64,000 nt of DNA, taken from NCBI RefSeq assembly GCF_002257645.1, contig NZ_NQMO01000004.1, positions 372,001 to 436,000 of the forward strand, in the 5' to 3' direction. Shown here piece after piece: positions 19,046 to 28,318 of the stretch. The stretch comes from Paenibacillus sp. XY044. GTDB taxonomy: Bacteria; Bacillota; Bacilli; Paenibacillales; Paenibacillaceae. The position numbers and the translations under genes are program-made. The number at the start of each line of letters is the position of its first letter. Position 1 is the first letter of the stretch. The notes beneath the pieces were generated by a model. That model was not told where the DNA came from. It worked only from the letters and a program-made list of their open reading frames with translations, and made no database searches.

Positions 19046-20701
19046 GTGAAGAAATATTTAGCGGCCGTTCTGGTGGTGCTGTTCCTGCTGTCACCGGTCT
19101 CAGCCTTCGCGGCGTCTTCCCTCACGCTTTCCTTAAGCGTGGAAGAGGTTCGGCGCGGCGGCGATATCAAGCTGTCCGGAACGGCCAGCAGCGATCGTAA
19201 CGACGTGGTCGTCAAAATTGTGAGCCCTAAACAAGCAGTATTTTATATTGATGCGATAACGCCAGTACAGGGAGCCTATTCCGCCGTAGTGGCCGTTCCG
19301 CAAGACGCGGATTTGGCACCATCGGGAACCTACACGGTGATTGCCGGCGTCGGTAGTGAAGAGGTGACCCGGACCTTCTCGGTCACAGATGGAAACAGCG
19401 TACCTGAGAATCCAGGCAACGGCAATGGTAACGGGAACGGCTCGGGCGGCGGTGGAAGCACAGGGGACAGCGGAAGCGGTGCCGTCCCCGCTCCTTCCGA
19501 CCCTTCCGGCATCCCATCCGCCGCAGGCCAGGTTTCCGGCACGAGCATTACGCCGGAGAAGACTGCCGACGGGCGGTATATATTTGGCAGCGGCACTTTC
19601 GAGACGGCGCTTGGAAAAGCCGGGGATTCGCTCACCGTTTCCCTGCCCGCCTCGGCGGCAGCCGGCGGCTCGGCGCTGGAGTTTCCAGCGGCAGCGCTGA
19701 AGTCGATCCAGAACCGGAACGTCGATCTGGTGATCGTCTCCGGCAATGTCAGCCTGCGGCTTCCTGCGGGCGTCGCCGGGGCAGCGGATGACCGGCAATC
19801 CAAGGTTCGGATCGTGCTGAATACCGAACTGACCGCGGACGCGAAGAACGAGATTCAGCAGTCGCTGAAAGATCATCCGGAGCTTACTTCGTCCGGCATC
19901 GTCCTCTCGGTCGTCATGGAGATCATATCCGCAAGCGGCAGTGTCACTGAAATCCATAAGCTGGACAAACCTGCGGAAGTGACGCTGAAACTGAACGAGG
20001 AGCAAAAGGCCTCCGCATCCGCGGATCTGGCCGGCGTATATGCGGTAGACGGCAGCTCCGTAGAAGCTGTCCCGGGGCGGTGGAGTAACGGAGCCTTTAT
20101 TTTCACGGCCGCACATTTTTCATACTACGCGATTCTGGAGTACAAGTCGTCCTTTACGGATATGGTCGGCCACTGGGCGGCAGGTGCCGTGAATTTCCTT
20201 GCCGCGAAGCATCTCGTGACCGGCGTGGACGCAGCGCATTTCGAGCCGAACCGCAGCATGACCCGCGGAGAATTCGTCACGCTCGTCATGCGGGCCATCG
20301 ACTATACAGGGAACATGCCGGCGAAGGCTCCGGCTAACGGGCCGGCCTTCTCGGATATCGCCGCAGGTGCGTATTACGCCCAGCCGGTTACTGACGCGGC
20401 AGCGCTAGGCATCGTTTCCGGATATGACGGAGCATTCCGGCCTAAAGACCGGATTACCCGGGAAGAGGCGGTGGTGGCACTGGTTCATGCCGCAGCCTAT
20501 TTCGGCCTGAACGAAACGGGCAGCGGGCAGCCGGATTTTGCCGACAATGACCGCATTTCGGCCTGGGCGGCCAGCGCAGTGAACCAAGCTTGGTCGCTGG
20601 GACTGATTCAAGGGGACGGCAAGCAGTTTAACCCAGCAAAACCGGTGAGCCGTGCCGAAGTGGCGGTTATGATCCAGCGGATGCTGGAGGACCGGCAGTG
20701 A
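19046..20701 (+). CDS. SLH-domain surface protein
   Basis: A 551-residue wall-attached protein without a recognisable catalytic domain. GTG 19046 is chosen because AAAGGA ends nine bases upstream; ATG 19037 abuts that site. Residues 1-22 are a signal peptide, followed by an Ig-like domain (about 24-115), a Gly/Asn/Ser linker, a stalk domain (165-365) resembling the one before the SLH repeats of the giant protein at 6956, and three SLH repeats (367-551) with TRGE, TREE and SRAE motifs that bind pyruvylated wall polymer. It sits between the phosphatase and GH92 genes with gaps of 23 and 31 bases. A scaffold or anchor role for its secreted neighbours is plausible but unproven. Confidence 0.85.
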   Translation: MKKYLAAVLVVLFLLSPVSAFAASSLTLSLSVEEVRRGGDIKLSGTASSDRNDVVVKIVSPKQAVFYIDAITPVQGAYSAVVAVPQDADLAPSGTYTVIAGVGSEEVTRTFSVTDGNSVPENPGNGNGNGNGSGGGGSTGDSGSGAVPAPSDPSGIPSAAGQVSGTSITPEKTADGRYIFGSGTFETALGKAGDSLTVSLPASAAAGGSALEFPAAALKSIQNRNVDLVIVSGNVSLRLPAGVAGAADDRQSKVRIVLNTELTADAKNEIQQSLKDHPELTSSGIVLSVVMEIISASGSVTEIHKLDKPAEVTLKLNEEQKASASADLAGVYAVDGSSVEAVPGRWSNGAFIFTAAHFSYYAILEYKSSFTDMVGHWAAGAVNFLAAKHLVTGVDAAHFEPNRSMTRGEFVTLVMRAIDYTGNMPAKAPANGPAFSDIAAGAYYAQPVTDAAALGIVSGYDGAFRPKDRITREEAVVALVHAAAYFGLNETGSGQPDFADNDRISAWAASAVNQAWSLGLIQGDGKQFNPAKPVSRAEVAVMIQRMLEDRQ

Positions 20702-20732
20702 GTAGACCGAAATAGGGAGGGAACCATCCCCA

Positions 20733-23700
20733 ATGGGAAAACGGATTATATCCATCGCCATGCTGGTGCTGCTGATGTGTGCCATGCTCTTCCCCGCGCA
20801 GACGGTGACCGTTTCGGCGGCCGCCGTCTCCTCCGCGGGAGGAGAACAGACCAGAAACGTGGCTCTGAATGCGAAAGTAACGGTGTCTGGACAATGCAAC
20901 AATAACGAGAGTGGAAGCAAAGCCGTTGACGGTAAAAACGACACGAAGTGGTGCGACAACGGAAGCGCTGCGGTGAAATGGCTTAAGCTGGATCTTGGGA
21001 AGGCTTATACCATCAACGAATGGGTCGTGAAGAACGCCGCCATGGGGGAGAACAGCAACAGCCCGTTCTGGAATACGAAGGATTTTCGGCTGCAGAAGAG
21101 CGCTGACGGAGTGAAGTGGGAAGATGTTGACGTGGTGACGAACAATGCCCAGTCGATCGTGGACCGGTATGTTCCGGCCTTTACTGCGCAGTACGTCCGC
21201 TTCTATGTAAGCAAGGGGGCTTATGACAGCAATACGGTGCGCTTGTATGAGCTTGAGCTGTATGGGGTGGACGCCGGACAAACCCCGGCCTACCCGGCCA
21301 TCAACATGGACGCGGTCGATTACGTCGATCCGTTCATCAATACGATGGGAGACAACGGTCAGACGAATCCCGGGCCGTCGTCCCCGTTCGGTCTGGTCTC
21401 GCTGGGACCCGACAGTGACGGCGGCGCGTTCAGCGGATACTACTATCAGGACCAGAATTTGAAAGGTTTTTCGCATCTGCGCTTCAGCGGCGTCGGCTGC
21501 AGCGGGGCGGGCGGCAACGTTCTGATGATGCCGGAGACGCGGACGTTTACGAAGAACAGCAGCGATTACAAGCAGAAGTACGATAAAAGCAGCGAGCAGG
21601 CTTCTGCGGGATATTACGCGGTGAAGCTTGCATCCGGCATCGGCGTCGAGTTGACGGCTTCGGATAACGTCGGTTTTCACCGCTACACGTTTCCAGCCGC
21701 GGCGAATGCCGGCTCCGTGCTGGTCGACCTGTCCAATTCTTATGCCGGCATGGTCGATGCCTATCTGAACGTGGAGAACAACCATGAAATCAGCGGCATG
21801 ATCAAGTCGCAAAACGTGTGCGGACACGGTTATTACACGATTTATTATTCGATCCAATTCGACCATGATTTTGACTCTTATACGTCCTGGCAGGGCGATG
21901 CTACGGGAAGCGAAGCGGTTCGCACCGGCTCGAACAGCGGGGTATGGGTCAATTTCAACACGGCGGACAACAAGGTGGTCCAGGCTAAGGTAGGCTTGTC
22001 GACGATCAGCGTCGACCAAGCTAAGTATGAAAGGGATCATGATATCGCCGGGTGGGATTTTGACGCCCAGCGCACGAAGACGAGAAACACCTGGAGTGAA
22101 CTGCTGAACAAGGTGGAGATCAAGGACGCGGATGAGGAGAACAAGAAAGTTTTTTACACACAGCTGTACCATTCCTTCCTCAGCCCGAAAAATGTGACCA
22201 GCTCCAGCGGCACCTTCAAGGCGGCGCGGGATGAAACCACGGTGCGGAAGGCCTCTGAGCTTGGGGATGACTTTGCGTACTATAACGGCTGGACAACATG
22301 GGACGATTTCCGGAAATATTCCCTGTTCTCCGTGCTTGTGCCCAAGGAGTACAACAACATGGTCAAATCCCTGGTGGATGTGTATAAAACCCGGGGCTCC
22401 TACACCCAGTGGGGTGACGGGTATTGGCCGAGTCCGACCGTAAGGAATGAATTCAACGGTGCGGTCATTTTAGATGCATATGCCAAAGGATTTGACGATT
22501 TTGATGCGTATACTGCACTCAAGGGCATGGCGGTGGATGCGGACAACTTCTCGATCAGCGACGGTGAAATTTCCGGCAAGCTGGAGAAGGCGAAGAGCGC
22601 CTACTTCCCGATGAAACTGGCCGAAATGCTCGGCGACGGCGATACGTATGAGAAATACAAGACGATCGCGCTTTCCTACAAAAAATTGTGGAACAAGGAT
22701 CAGGTGGACGAAAACGGCAGCAAGACGGGCTTCTTCACGCCGAACGGAAGCACGGTGAGCAAGAACGATGTGACGGCGGTGGACAAGTATGCGTATCAAG
22801 GGAATTTGTGGACGTACCGCTGGTCCGCTTCCCAGGATATGAACGGCCTGGCTGAGCTGATGGGCGGAAAAAGAGCCATGGCCGAGCAATTGCAGCATTT
22901 CTTCAGCATCAACGAATATATGGCGATCAACGAGCCGGATTTGGATGCCCCGTACCTGTTTAACTATTTGGGCATGCCGTATTTGACCCAATACTACGTC
23001 CGGCAGTACACCACGGAAGTGGTAACGCAGAAATACCATAACCACGGGCTGTATGCCTATCCGATCCAATCGCGGGTATACCGGGATGACCCGGAAGGTT
23101 ATCTTCCATCCATGGACGATGACGCCGGCGGCATGTCTTCCTGGTTTGTCTACAGCGCCATGGGGCTTTTCCCGGGGAACCCGGGGGACGCGAACTTCCT
23201 GATCGGCTCGCCAATCTTCTCTGAGCTGACCCTGCATCTGGACGGAGGGAAGACGTTTACCATCAAGGCTAACGGCGTTTCCAGCACGAATCGCTTTATT
23301 CAGTCCGCGAAGCTGAACGGGAGCTCGTTCGACCAAGCCTGGATCAGCTACGAGGATGTAATGAAGGGCGGTACGCTGGAATTCGAAATGGGTCCGGAGC
23401 CGAATACGAAGTGGGGCGCGTCCGCGGATGCGGCACCGCCAATGACGGACTACTCGGCAGACATTGATCAATCGCTGTCTCGTCAGAAGCTCATTGCGGA
23501 AGGATCCGACTGGAAATACTACGATCAAGGTCAGAATCCTGGCAGCGCATGGAACGATACCGGATTAGACGACAGTGCATGGGCTTCGGGTAAGGCGATG
23601 CTGGGCTACGACAGCAAAAACCTTGTCAAGACCAAAGTCGGCTATGGTCCGGACGCGAATAACAAGTACCCGACGACGTATTTCCGGAAAACCTTTGAGG

Positions 23701-25595
23701 TGACGGATCCGTCCGGCATCCTTGAACTGGATGCGAGCCTGATCCGTGACGACGGCGCGGTTGTCTATTTGAACGGACATGAAGTGATCCGGACAAATAT
23801 GCCTGCGGGTGAGGTGACTTATAACACTTACGCGAATGCAACCGTTAACGATGAGCGGGACCGGAACGCTTACCGGATCGACCCGTCCTATTTGGTGAAG
23901 GGCACGAACGTCATCGCCGCCGAGGTGCATCAGGTGAATGCAACCAGCTCGGATATCGCTTTCGAATTCAGCCTGGATGCGGTGAAACAGATGGCGAAAC
24001 CGGCAGCTCCAACGCAGCCGAAGGTGGACGACACAGCCAACACGTTCGGATGGACGAATGTGCCGGGATTCGATCAGCCTGCCGACTACCAATTCAGCAC
24101 GGATGGGGGCAAGACCTGGAAACCTGTCACAGCGAACCCGCAGGTGGTCGGTCCGTTGGCATATAAGATCGGCCAGGTTCAGGTCCGGGTCAAGGCGGAT
24201 GCGGACCATGCGGCCGGGCTGGCGCTGTCTTCAGATAGGGCCTACACCTCCGACATTCAATGGGATGTATATGATTTGAAGGCCGATGTGAAACGGGAGC
24301 GTCATATGACGGTCCAGGTTACCGGCACGTTAAAAGGTAACTATGCCGACTCTGCCGTCGCCGTCATTCAGTTAATGAAGGGCGACAGCGGAGCGCTGGT
24401 GTCCAGTGCCGTACCGGTGCAGTCCGGCAGCTTCCAGCTCTCACAGACCTTTAATGTGAGCTCCAGACAATACCAGGTGAATGTATACCTTGTTGACCAA
24501 TTTAATGGGAACATTTACGATTCGCTGTGGCTGGCCGAGCCGGTTGTGACGCAGCCTGAGCCCGTGCCAGAGCCGGAACCGGAGACGCCGGCGGAACCCG
24601 AACCGGATCCGCTGCCCGTACCGAAACCAGAGCCTCAGCCTGAGCCCGAGCCTCCGGTCGAGCCGACGGATCCGGGCATTCCGGGAGACGGGCAGCCAGG
24701 CGAAGAAGTGCACATGATTGAGCTGGAAAACCGCAGCGAGTGGTCTTCCGCGGTGAACACGTTCAACAACGGACCGCTCAAAACGGAAACGAGCAACGGC
24801 CGAACGGTGGTCGCCAACACCTTTAACGGGGCGTGGCTTGCTTATTCCAATATCGATTTTGGAACGGAGGGTGCGAACCACTTCACGGTTGAATACGATG
24901 CGCCGTCCCAAAAGGTACCGTCCGGTGCGGCGCTGGAGCTCCGGCTCGGCAGCGTGGACGGTGAGCTTGTGGGCACGGTTCAGCTGCCGCATACAGGCAG
25001 CGGCTGGGGGACGTTCGGTACCGCCGAAGCCATTTTGGATCGAAACGTCACAGGTAAGCAAAACCTGTATATCGTCATGAAAGGAAGCACGGACAGCGGC
25101 CATCCGTATATCGGCAATTTCGACCGGCTGACCTGGGACCGTCAGCAGATCCGGAATGATTATGCACAGCTTGAGCTCGAAAGCTACGATGAGTGGTCGA
25201 CCGACCTGAATCCGGTGAATAAAGGGCCGCTCAAAACGGAAAAGGGAAAAAGCGGCCAGCAGGTCGCCAATACGTATAGTGGAGCATGGCTCGCCTACAA
25301 GCGGATGAATTTCGGCAGCACCGGCGTCAGCCGGCTGTCCATCGAGTATTCCGGCAATAGCGACAGCTGCCCGCCCGACTCGGCTGTGGAGGTTCGCCTA
25401 GGCGGCGTCAACGGCACACTGGTCGGCAAAATCGCCGTACCCCCAACCGGAAGCGGATGGGGAACCTACCGCACGGTCACGGGTACGCTGAGTCAGAAGA
25501 TCACCGGCGTTCAGGACGTTTACCTTGTCTTGACCGGTTCCACCAATGCAACGTATAAATATATCGGCAACTTTGATCATGCCAGCTTCGAATAA
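20733..25595 (+). CDS. GH92 alpha-mannosidase family enzyme with Glu-to-Gln at the acid position
   Basis: Secreted 1620-residue GH92 enzyme, started by GGGAGG before ATG 20733, with a signal peptide (1-33). A discoidin domain (about 40-178) precedes the GH92 core (about 197-906), which opens YVDPFINTMG and has the calcium-site/base motif MDDDAGGMSS with D795 and D797. The segment that normally reads EGNxW, holding the catalytic acid, reads YQGNLW with Gln689; spacing to D795/D797 (106/108) is close to that of E533 to D642/D644 in BT3990 (109/111). As I recall, the GH92 that releases mannose from mannose-1-phospho-6-mannose has the same Gln. A jelly-roll (915-1075), two modules shared with the phosphatase at 14706, a Pro/Glu-rich linker (1273-1322) and two CBM6-like modules (1328-1467, 1477-1620) follow. 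Confidence 0.92.
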   Translation: MGKRIISIAMLVLLMCAMLFPAQTVTVSAAAVSSAGGEQTRNVALNAKVTVSGQCNNNESGSKAVDGKNDTKWCDNGSAAVKWLKLDLGKAYTINEWVVKNAAMGENSNSPFWNTKDFRLQKSADGVKWEDVDVVTNNAQSIVDRYVPAFTAQYVRFYVSKGAYDSNTVRLYELELYGVDAGQTPAYPAINMDAVDYVDPFINTMGDNGQTNPGPSSPFGLVSLGPDSDGGAFSGYYYQDQNLKGFSHLRFSGVGCSGAGGNVLMMPETRTFTKNSSDYKQKYDKSSEQASAGYYAVKLASGIGVELTASDNVGFHRYTFPAAANAGSVLVDLSNSYAGMVDAYLNVENNHEISGMIKSQNVCGHGYYTIYYSIQFDHDFDSYTSWQGDATGSEAVRTGSNSGVWVNFNTADNKVVQAKVGLSTISVDQAKYERDHDIAGWDFDAQRTKTRNTWSELLNKVEIKDADEENKKVFYTQLYHSFLSPKNVTSSSGTFKAARDETTVRKASELGDDFAYYNGWTTWDDFRKYSLFSVLVPKEYNNMVKSLVDVYKTRGSYTQWGDGYWPSPTVRNEFNGAVILDAYAKGFDDFDAYTALKGMAVDADNFSISDGEISGKLEKAKSAYFPMKLAEMLGDGDTYEKYKTIALSYKKLWNKDQVDENGSKTGFFTPNGSTVSKNDVTAVDKYAYQGNLWTYRWSASQDMNGLAELMGGKRAMAEQLQHFFSINEYMAINEPDLDAPYLFNYLGMPYLTQYYVRQYTTEVVTQKYHNHGLYAYPIQSRVYRDDPEGYLPSMDDDAGGMSSWFVYSAMGLFPGNPGDANFLIGSPIFSELTLHLDGGKTFTIKANGVSSTNRFIQSAKLNGSSFDQAWISYEDVMKGGTLEFEMGPEPNTKWGASADAAPPMTDYSADIDQSLSRQKLIAEGSDWKYYDQGQNPGSAWNDTGLDDSAWASGKAMLGYDSKNLVKTKVGYGPDANNKYPTTYFRKTFEVTDPSGILELDASLIRDDGAVVYLNGHEVIRTNMPAGEVTYNTYANATVNDERDRNAYRIDPSYLVKGTNVIAAEVHQVNATSSDIAFEFSLDAVKQMAKPAAPTQPKVDDTANTFGWTNVPGFDQPADYQFSTDGGKTWKPVTANPQVVGPLAYKIGQVQVRVKADADHAAGLALSSDRAYTSDIQWDVYDLKADVKRERHMTVQVTGTLKGNYADSAVAVIQLMKGDSGALVSSAVPVQSGSFQLSQTFNVSSRQYQVNVYLVDQFNGNIYDSLWLAEPVVTQPEPVPEPEPETPAEPEPDPLPVPKPEPQPEPEPPVEPTDPGIPGDGQPGEEVHMIELENRSEWSSAVNTFNNGPLKTETSNGRTVVANTFNGAWLAYSNIDFGTEGANHFTVEYDAPSQKVPSGAALELRLGSVDGELVGTVQLPHTGSGWGTFGTAEAILDRNVTGKQNLYIVMKGSTDSGHPYIGNFDRLTWDRQQIRNDYAQLELESYDEWSTDLNPVNKGPLKTEKGKSGQQVANTYSGAWLAYKRMNFGSTGVSRLSIEYSGNSDSCPPDSAVEVRLGGVNGTLVGKIAVPPTGSGWGTYRTVTGTLSQKITGVQDVYLVLTGSTNATYKYIGNFDHASFE

Positions 25596-25628
25596 TTGCC
25601 GATTTAGTCCTTATGGATCATTTTTAAG

Positions 25629-25658
25629 GAAGCGGAGAAAGATTCCGCTTCTTTTTTT
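25629..25658 (+). terminator. Rho-independent terminator of the phosphatase/SLH/GH92 operon
   Basis: GAAGCGGA pairs with TCCGCTTC around a short A/G-rich loop and is followed by seven T. It lies 34 bases after the GH92 stop. Confidence 0.9.
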
Positions 25659-25775
25659 GTATCCAAGTGTGGTATCTTTATGTTTTACGACATCAAAGAA
25701 CGGCTTGTGAAGACTTGGACAAAATACACAAGTTCCGTGATTGAAGAATACAGGTTTTTAGTAGAAGGAGCATAT

Positions 25776-27296
25776 ATGACATTTAAAGATTTGAATCTTG
25801 ACCCGATGATTTTAAAAGCGTTGGCGAAGCAGAACTATACCGAGCCGACGCCGATTCAGGCACAGTCCATCCCCGCTGTACTGGCCGGCCGGGATTTGCT
25901 GGGCTGCGCCCAGACGGGAACCGGCAAGACCGCCGCATTTTCCCTGCCTATGATTCAGCTGTTGAGCCGGGAGCCCCGCAAACCGGGGGCGGGCCGCAGG
26001 GTCCGTGCGCTCATTTTGACGCCGACGAGAGAGCTGGCCATACAGATTATGGATAACGTGAAGGCGTACAGCCAGTACACCGATTTGCGCACGGCGGTCA
26101 TTGTCGGCGGCGTCTCGCAAAAACCTCAGGAGCGGGCGCTGCAGCAAGGCGCGGATATCGTGATCGCCACGCCGGGCCGGCTCATCGACCTGATCCATCA
26201 GAAGCATATCGATTTGCAGCATGTGCAAATGTTAGTGCTGGATGAAGCCGACCGGATGCTGGATATGGGCTTCATTCATGATGTGAAGCGGATTATCGCC
26301 ACCATGCCGAAGCGGAAGCAGACGCTGTTCTTTTCGGCGACGATGCCTCCGGAAGTCAACGGCTTGATCCAAACGCTGCTCGTCAATCCGGTAAAAGTAG
26401 AAGTTACGCCGGTCTCCTCAACGGCCGAGCGGATTGAGCAGTCGGTTTATTTGCTGGCACAGGGGAGCAAACAGAAGATGCTCGATCAGCTGCTGCAGGA
26501 CCCGTCGATTGAGTCGGCCCTGGTGTTTACCCGCACCAAACGGGGAGCTGACCGGGTGGCGCGCGCGCTGAAGAAGGTGAATATTACGGCGGAGGCGATC
26601 CATGGCGACAAATCGCAAAACAGCCGGCAGAACGCCCTGAGCCATTTCAAAAGCGGGGTGACGCGCATCCTGGTGGCGACCGACATTGCCGCCAGAGGTA
26701 TCGATATCGATGAGCTTCCCTATGTCATTAACTTTAATCTGCCGAATATTCCGGAGACGTACGTTCACCGGATCGGCCGCACGGGCCGGGCGGGGATGAG
26801 CGGGACCGCGATATCCTTCTGCGAAGCGGACGAGCTGCCGTACCTGAAGGACATCGAGAAGCTGATCGGCAAGGCCATTCCCGAAGTGAAGGGTCATGAC
26901 TATCCGATGGAGCCGCAGGCGGCAATGGCAAATCGTCGTGTGGAGAATTCTCCCGCAAATCGGCCGGCGAAGGCTCAAGCAGGACATTCGCGTAAACCGC
27001 AGGCTGGAGATGCCGGTAAGCGGCAGACGGATGGAGGGCATAAACGGAGCAAACCGAAGACAGACCGTGCCCCTAAGGCTGCGGCGAGTGCTGCCCGCAA
27101 ACCCGTACAAAATGCGAACGGCAGCACGAAGCGTAGTGTGGGCGGCAATTCTAAGGGAAATGCGAACGGCAATCCTAAGGGAAATGCGAACGGCAAGTAT
27201 CAGGGGAATGTGAACGGAAATCCCAATGGCCGCACGAACCGCAGAACAAAGCAGAGCGGATCGGACAATAGAAACAAGGTGAGTTCGTCTCATTAA
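25776..27296 (+). CDS. DEAD-box ATP-dependent RNA helicase, RhlE-like
   Basis: RNA helicase of 506 residues. The start ATG 25776 follows AAGGAG; an in-frame ATG at 25680 has no ribosome site and would add an atypical N-terminus. The order of motifs is standard: Q motif (PTPIQ), AQTGTGKT, PTREL, VLDEADRMLD at about 150-160, FSAT, then the C-terminal domain ending HRIGRTGRAG. The last 130 residues are a basic, Asn/Gly/Lys-rich tail with near-identical eight-residue repeats, as in RNA-binding tails of this family. It probably acts in RNA remodelling, cold adaptation or ribosome assembly. Monocistronic. Confidence 0.92.
   Translation: MTFKDLNLDPMILKALAKQNYTEPTPIQAQSIPAVLAGRDLLGCAQTGTGKTAAFSLPMIQLLSREPRKPGAGRRVRALILTPTRELAIQIMDNVKAYSQYTDLRTAVIVGGVSQKPQERALQQGADIVIATPGRLIDLIHQKHIDLQHVQMLVLDEADRMLDMGFIHDVKRIIATMPKRKQTLFFSATMPPEVNGLIQTLLVNPVKVEVTPVSSTAERIEQSVYLLAQGSKQKMLDQLLQDPSIESALVFTRTKRGADRVARALKKVNITAEAIHGDKSQNSRQNALSHFKSGVTRILVATDIAARGIDIDELPYVINFNLPNIPETYVHRIGRTGRAGMSGTAISFCEADELPYLKDIEKLIGKAIPEVKGHDYPMEPQAAMANRRVENSPANRPAKAQAGHSRKPQAGDAGKRQTDGGHKRSKPKTDRAPKAAASAARKPVQNANGSTKRSVGGNSKGNANGNPKGNANGKYQGNVNGNPNGRTNRRTKQSGSDNRNKVSSSH
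27144..27230 (+). repeat. 24-base tandem repeat in the helicase tail
   Basis: Three copies plus a partial of a 24-base unit encode an eight-residue repeat close to GNSKGNAN. The first two copies differ by one base. The array encodes the disordered C-terminus of the helicase and could change length by slippage. Confidence 0.75.
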
Positions 27297-27405
27297 AATA
27301 GAATTTTAGGCGCTTTACGCGTTTACCGCAGATGATCTGTGACCCGCAGGAAGGACACTTTACTTGTGACCCTCCAGTGGGTCATTTGTGTTTTCGCCAA
27401 GTCGC

Positions 27406-27852
27406 TTAAGGCTGATCCTTTAAATGATCGTTATACTGCTGCTCCGTGCCGACGTAAAACGCATTGATCGATTTTTCCTCATTCGTACCGTCCGGACGCT
27501 GGATCGTATCTGTGCCCATGTGCTGGCCTTGAACCATACCGATCCCCACTTCAGTGCGGTTACCTTGATCATCTGCATAATAAAATGTCATCCCGCCGCC
27601 CGTTGGAGCACTTGACGTCTTCAGCACTCCATCTTTCGGGATGTTGTTTACAATGGCATCTCCCTCTTTCGGGAGTTCGGGGTAATCCTTTTGATTGTAT
27701 ATAACAGTAACCCACCCTGTATAGCCGACTGGCAGCACGTAGATGTGGTTCTCCTGCTCATTTAGCCCCTTTGTCCCTATCACGACGGCAGCGACAACAA
27801 TGACGGCAAACACCGCAATGAACACCTTATATGCTCTAATCAAACCTTTCAA
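27406..27852 (-). CDS. Small membrane-anchored protein of unknown function (DUF6843-like)
   Basis: A 148-residue protein with one N-terminal membrane helix (about 9-29, VFIAVFAVIVVAAVVIG) and an extracellular domain opening ENHIYVLPVGYTGWVTVIY, which resembles small DUF6843-type proteins of Bacillota. TTG 27852 is selected because AAAGGCGGTGA lies just upstream; an extension to 27930 would place a non-hydrophobic segment before the helix. The gene is alone, convergent with the helicase. Function unknown. Confidence 0.65.
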   Translation of the reverse strand: MKGLIRAYKVFIAVFAVIVVAAVVIGTKGLNEQENHIYVLPVGYTGWVTVIYNQKDYPELPKEGDAIVNNIPKDGVLKTSSAPTGGGMTFYYADDQGNRTEVGIGMVQGQHMGTDTIQRPDGTNEEKSINAFYVGTEQQYNDHLKDQP

Positions 27853-27922
27853 ATTTTCACCGCCTTTGGTCGGTATTTTGAACACTTTGGTTAACGCCTT
27901 GAAGCAATCGCGGCCAAACAAG

Positions 27923-27967
27923 AAAACCACCGGGAATAGGTTTTGAGCCTAGCTATCCGGTGGTTTT
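27923..27967. terminator. Stem-loop with U tracts on both strands
   Basis: AAAACCACCGG (27923-27933) pairs perfectly with CCGGTGGTTTT (27957-27967), with a second inner stem. It lies about 70 bases upstream of the small membrane protein start, so on the minus strand it may act as an attenuator and on the plus strand as a backup terminator. Confidence 0.6.
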
Positions 27968-28318
27968 TCATCTGATTGAAAGCTTACATCAAGTATACTA
28001 CAGAAAATGGAAGGCTACACTTAAGAATAAGCCCAGATGTGTGAGCCATTAGCAAACCCTTCAATCTTCCCGCAGGGCAGGTTGTATGCATATAGAATGA
28101 TGAAGGCGGTTATTGGAAAGACACCCATCGACCGCTTACTGCATACACTATAGAAGGGGAAGATGGCGGCAGGTAGCCTCTCTATACATGAAATCAGTCG
28201 TCTGCGAAATCGTCGTTTGCAGATTTGACATTCCCAACTGTGTTTAGTATCATTACAGTATATTCATTTTGTGATTTTTACGATTACAGTTTGTATATAC
28301 TTAAAGATAGGCGGTGGA
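27968..28318. other. Intergenic region upstream of the IDEAL-like protein
   Basis: About 350 bases holding one clear plus-strand promoter (28225-28253) near its end. Nothing else supportable was seen. Confidence 0.45.
28225..28253 (+). promoter_or_regulatory. Sigma-A promoter
   Basis: TTGACA (28225-28230), 17-base spacer and TATCAT (28248-28253) lie about 65 bases before the start of the gene at 28319. Confidence 0.75.

Noticed and set aside
22929..22940. Glu734 in NEPD as the GH92 catalytic acid
   Set aside because: Its spacing of about 61-63 to the D795/D797 pair does not fit the roughly 109 expected; the EGNxW position, here Gln689, fits much better.
27923..27967. A small riboswitch such as preQ1 before the gene at 27406
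   Set aside because: The loop has a CTAGCTA string but lacks the conserved pseudoknot tail; it is better read as a simple stem-loop.
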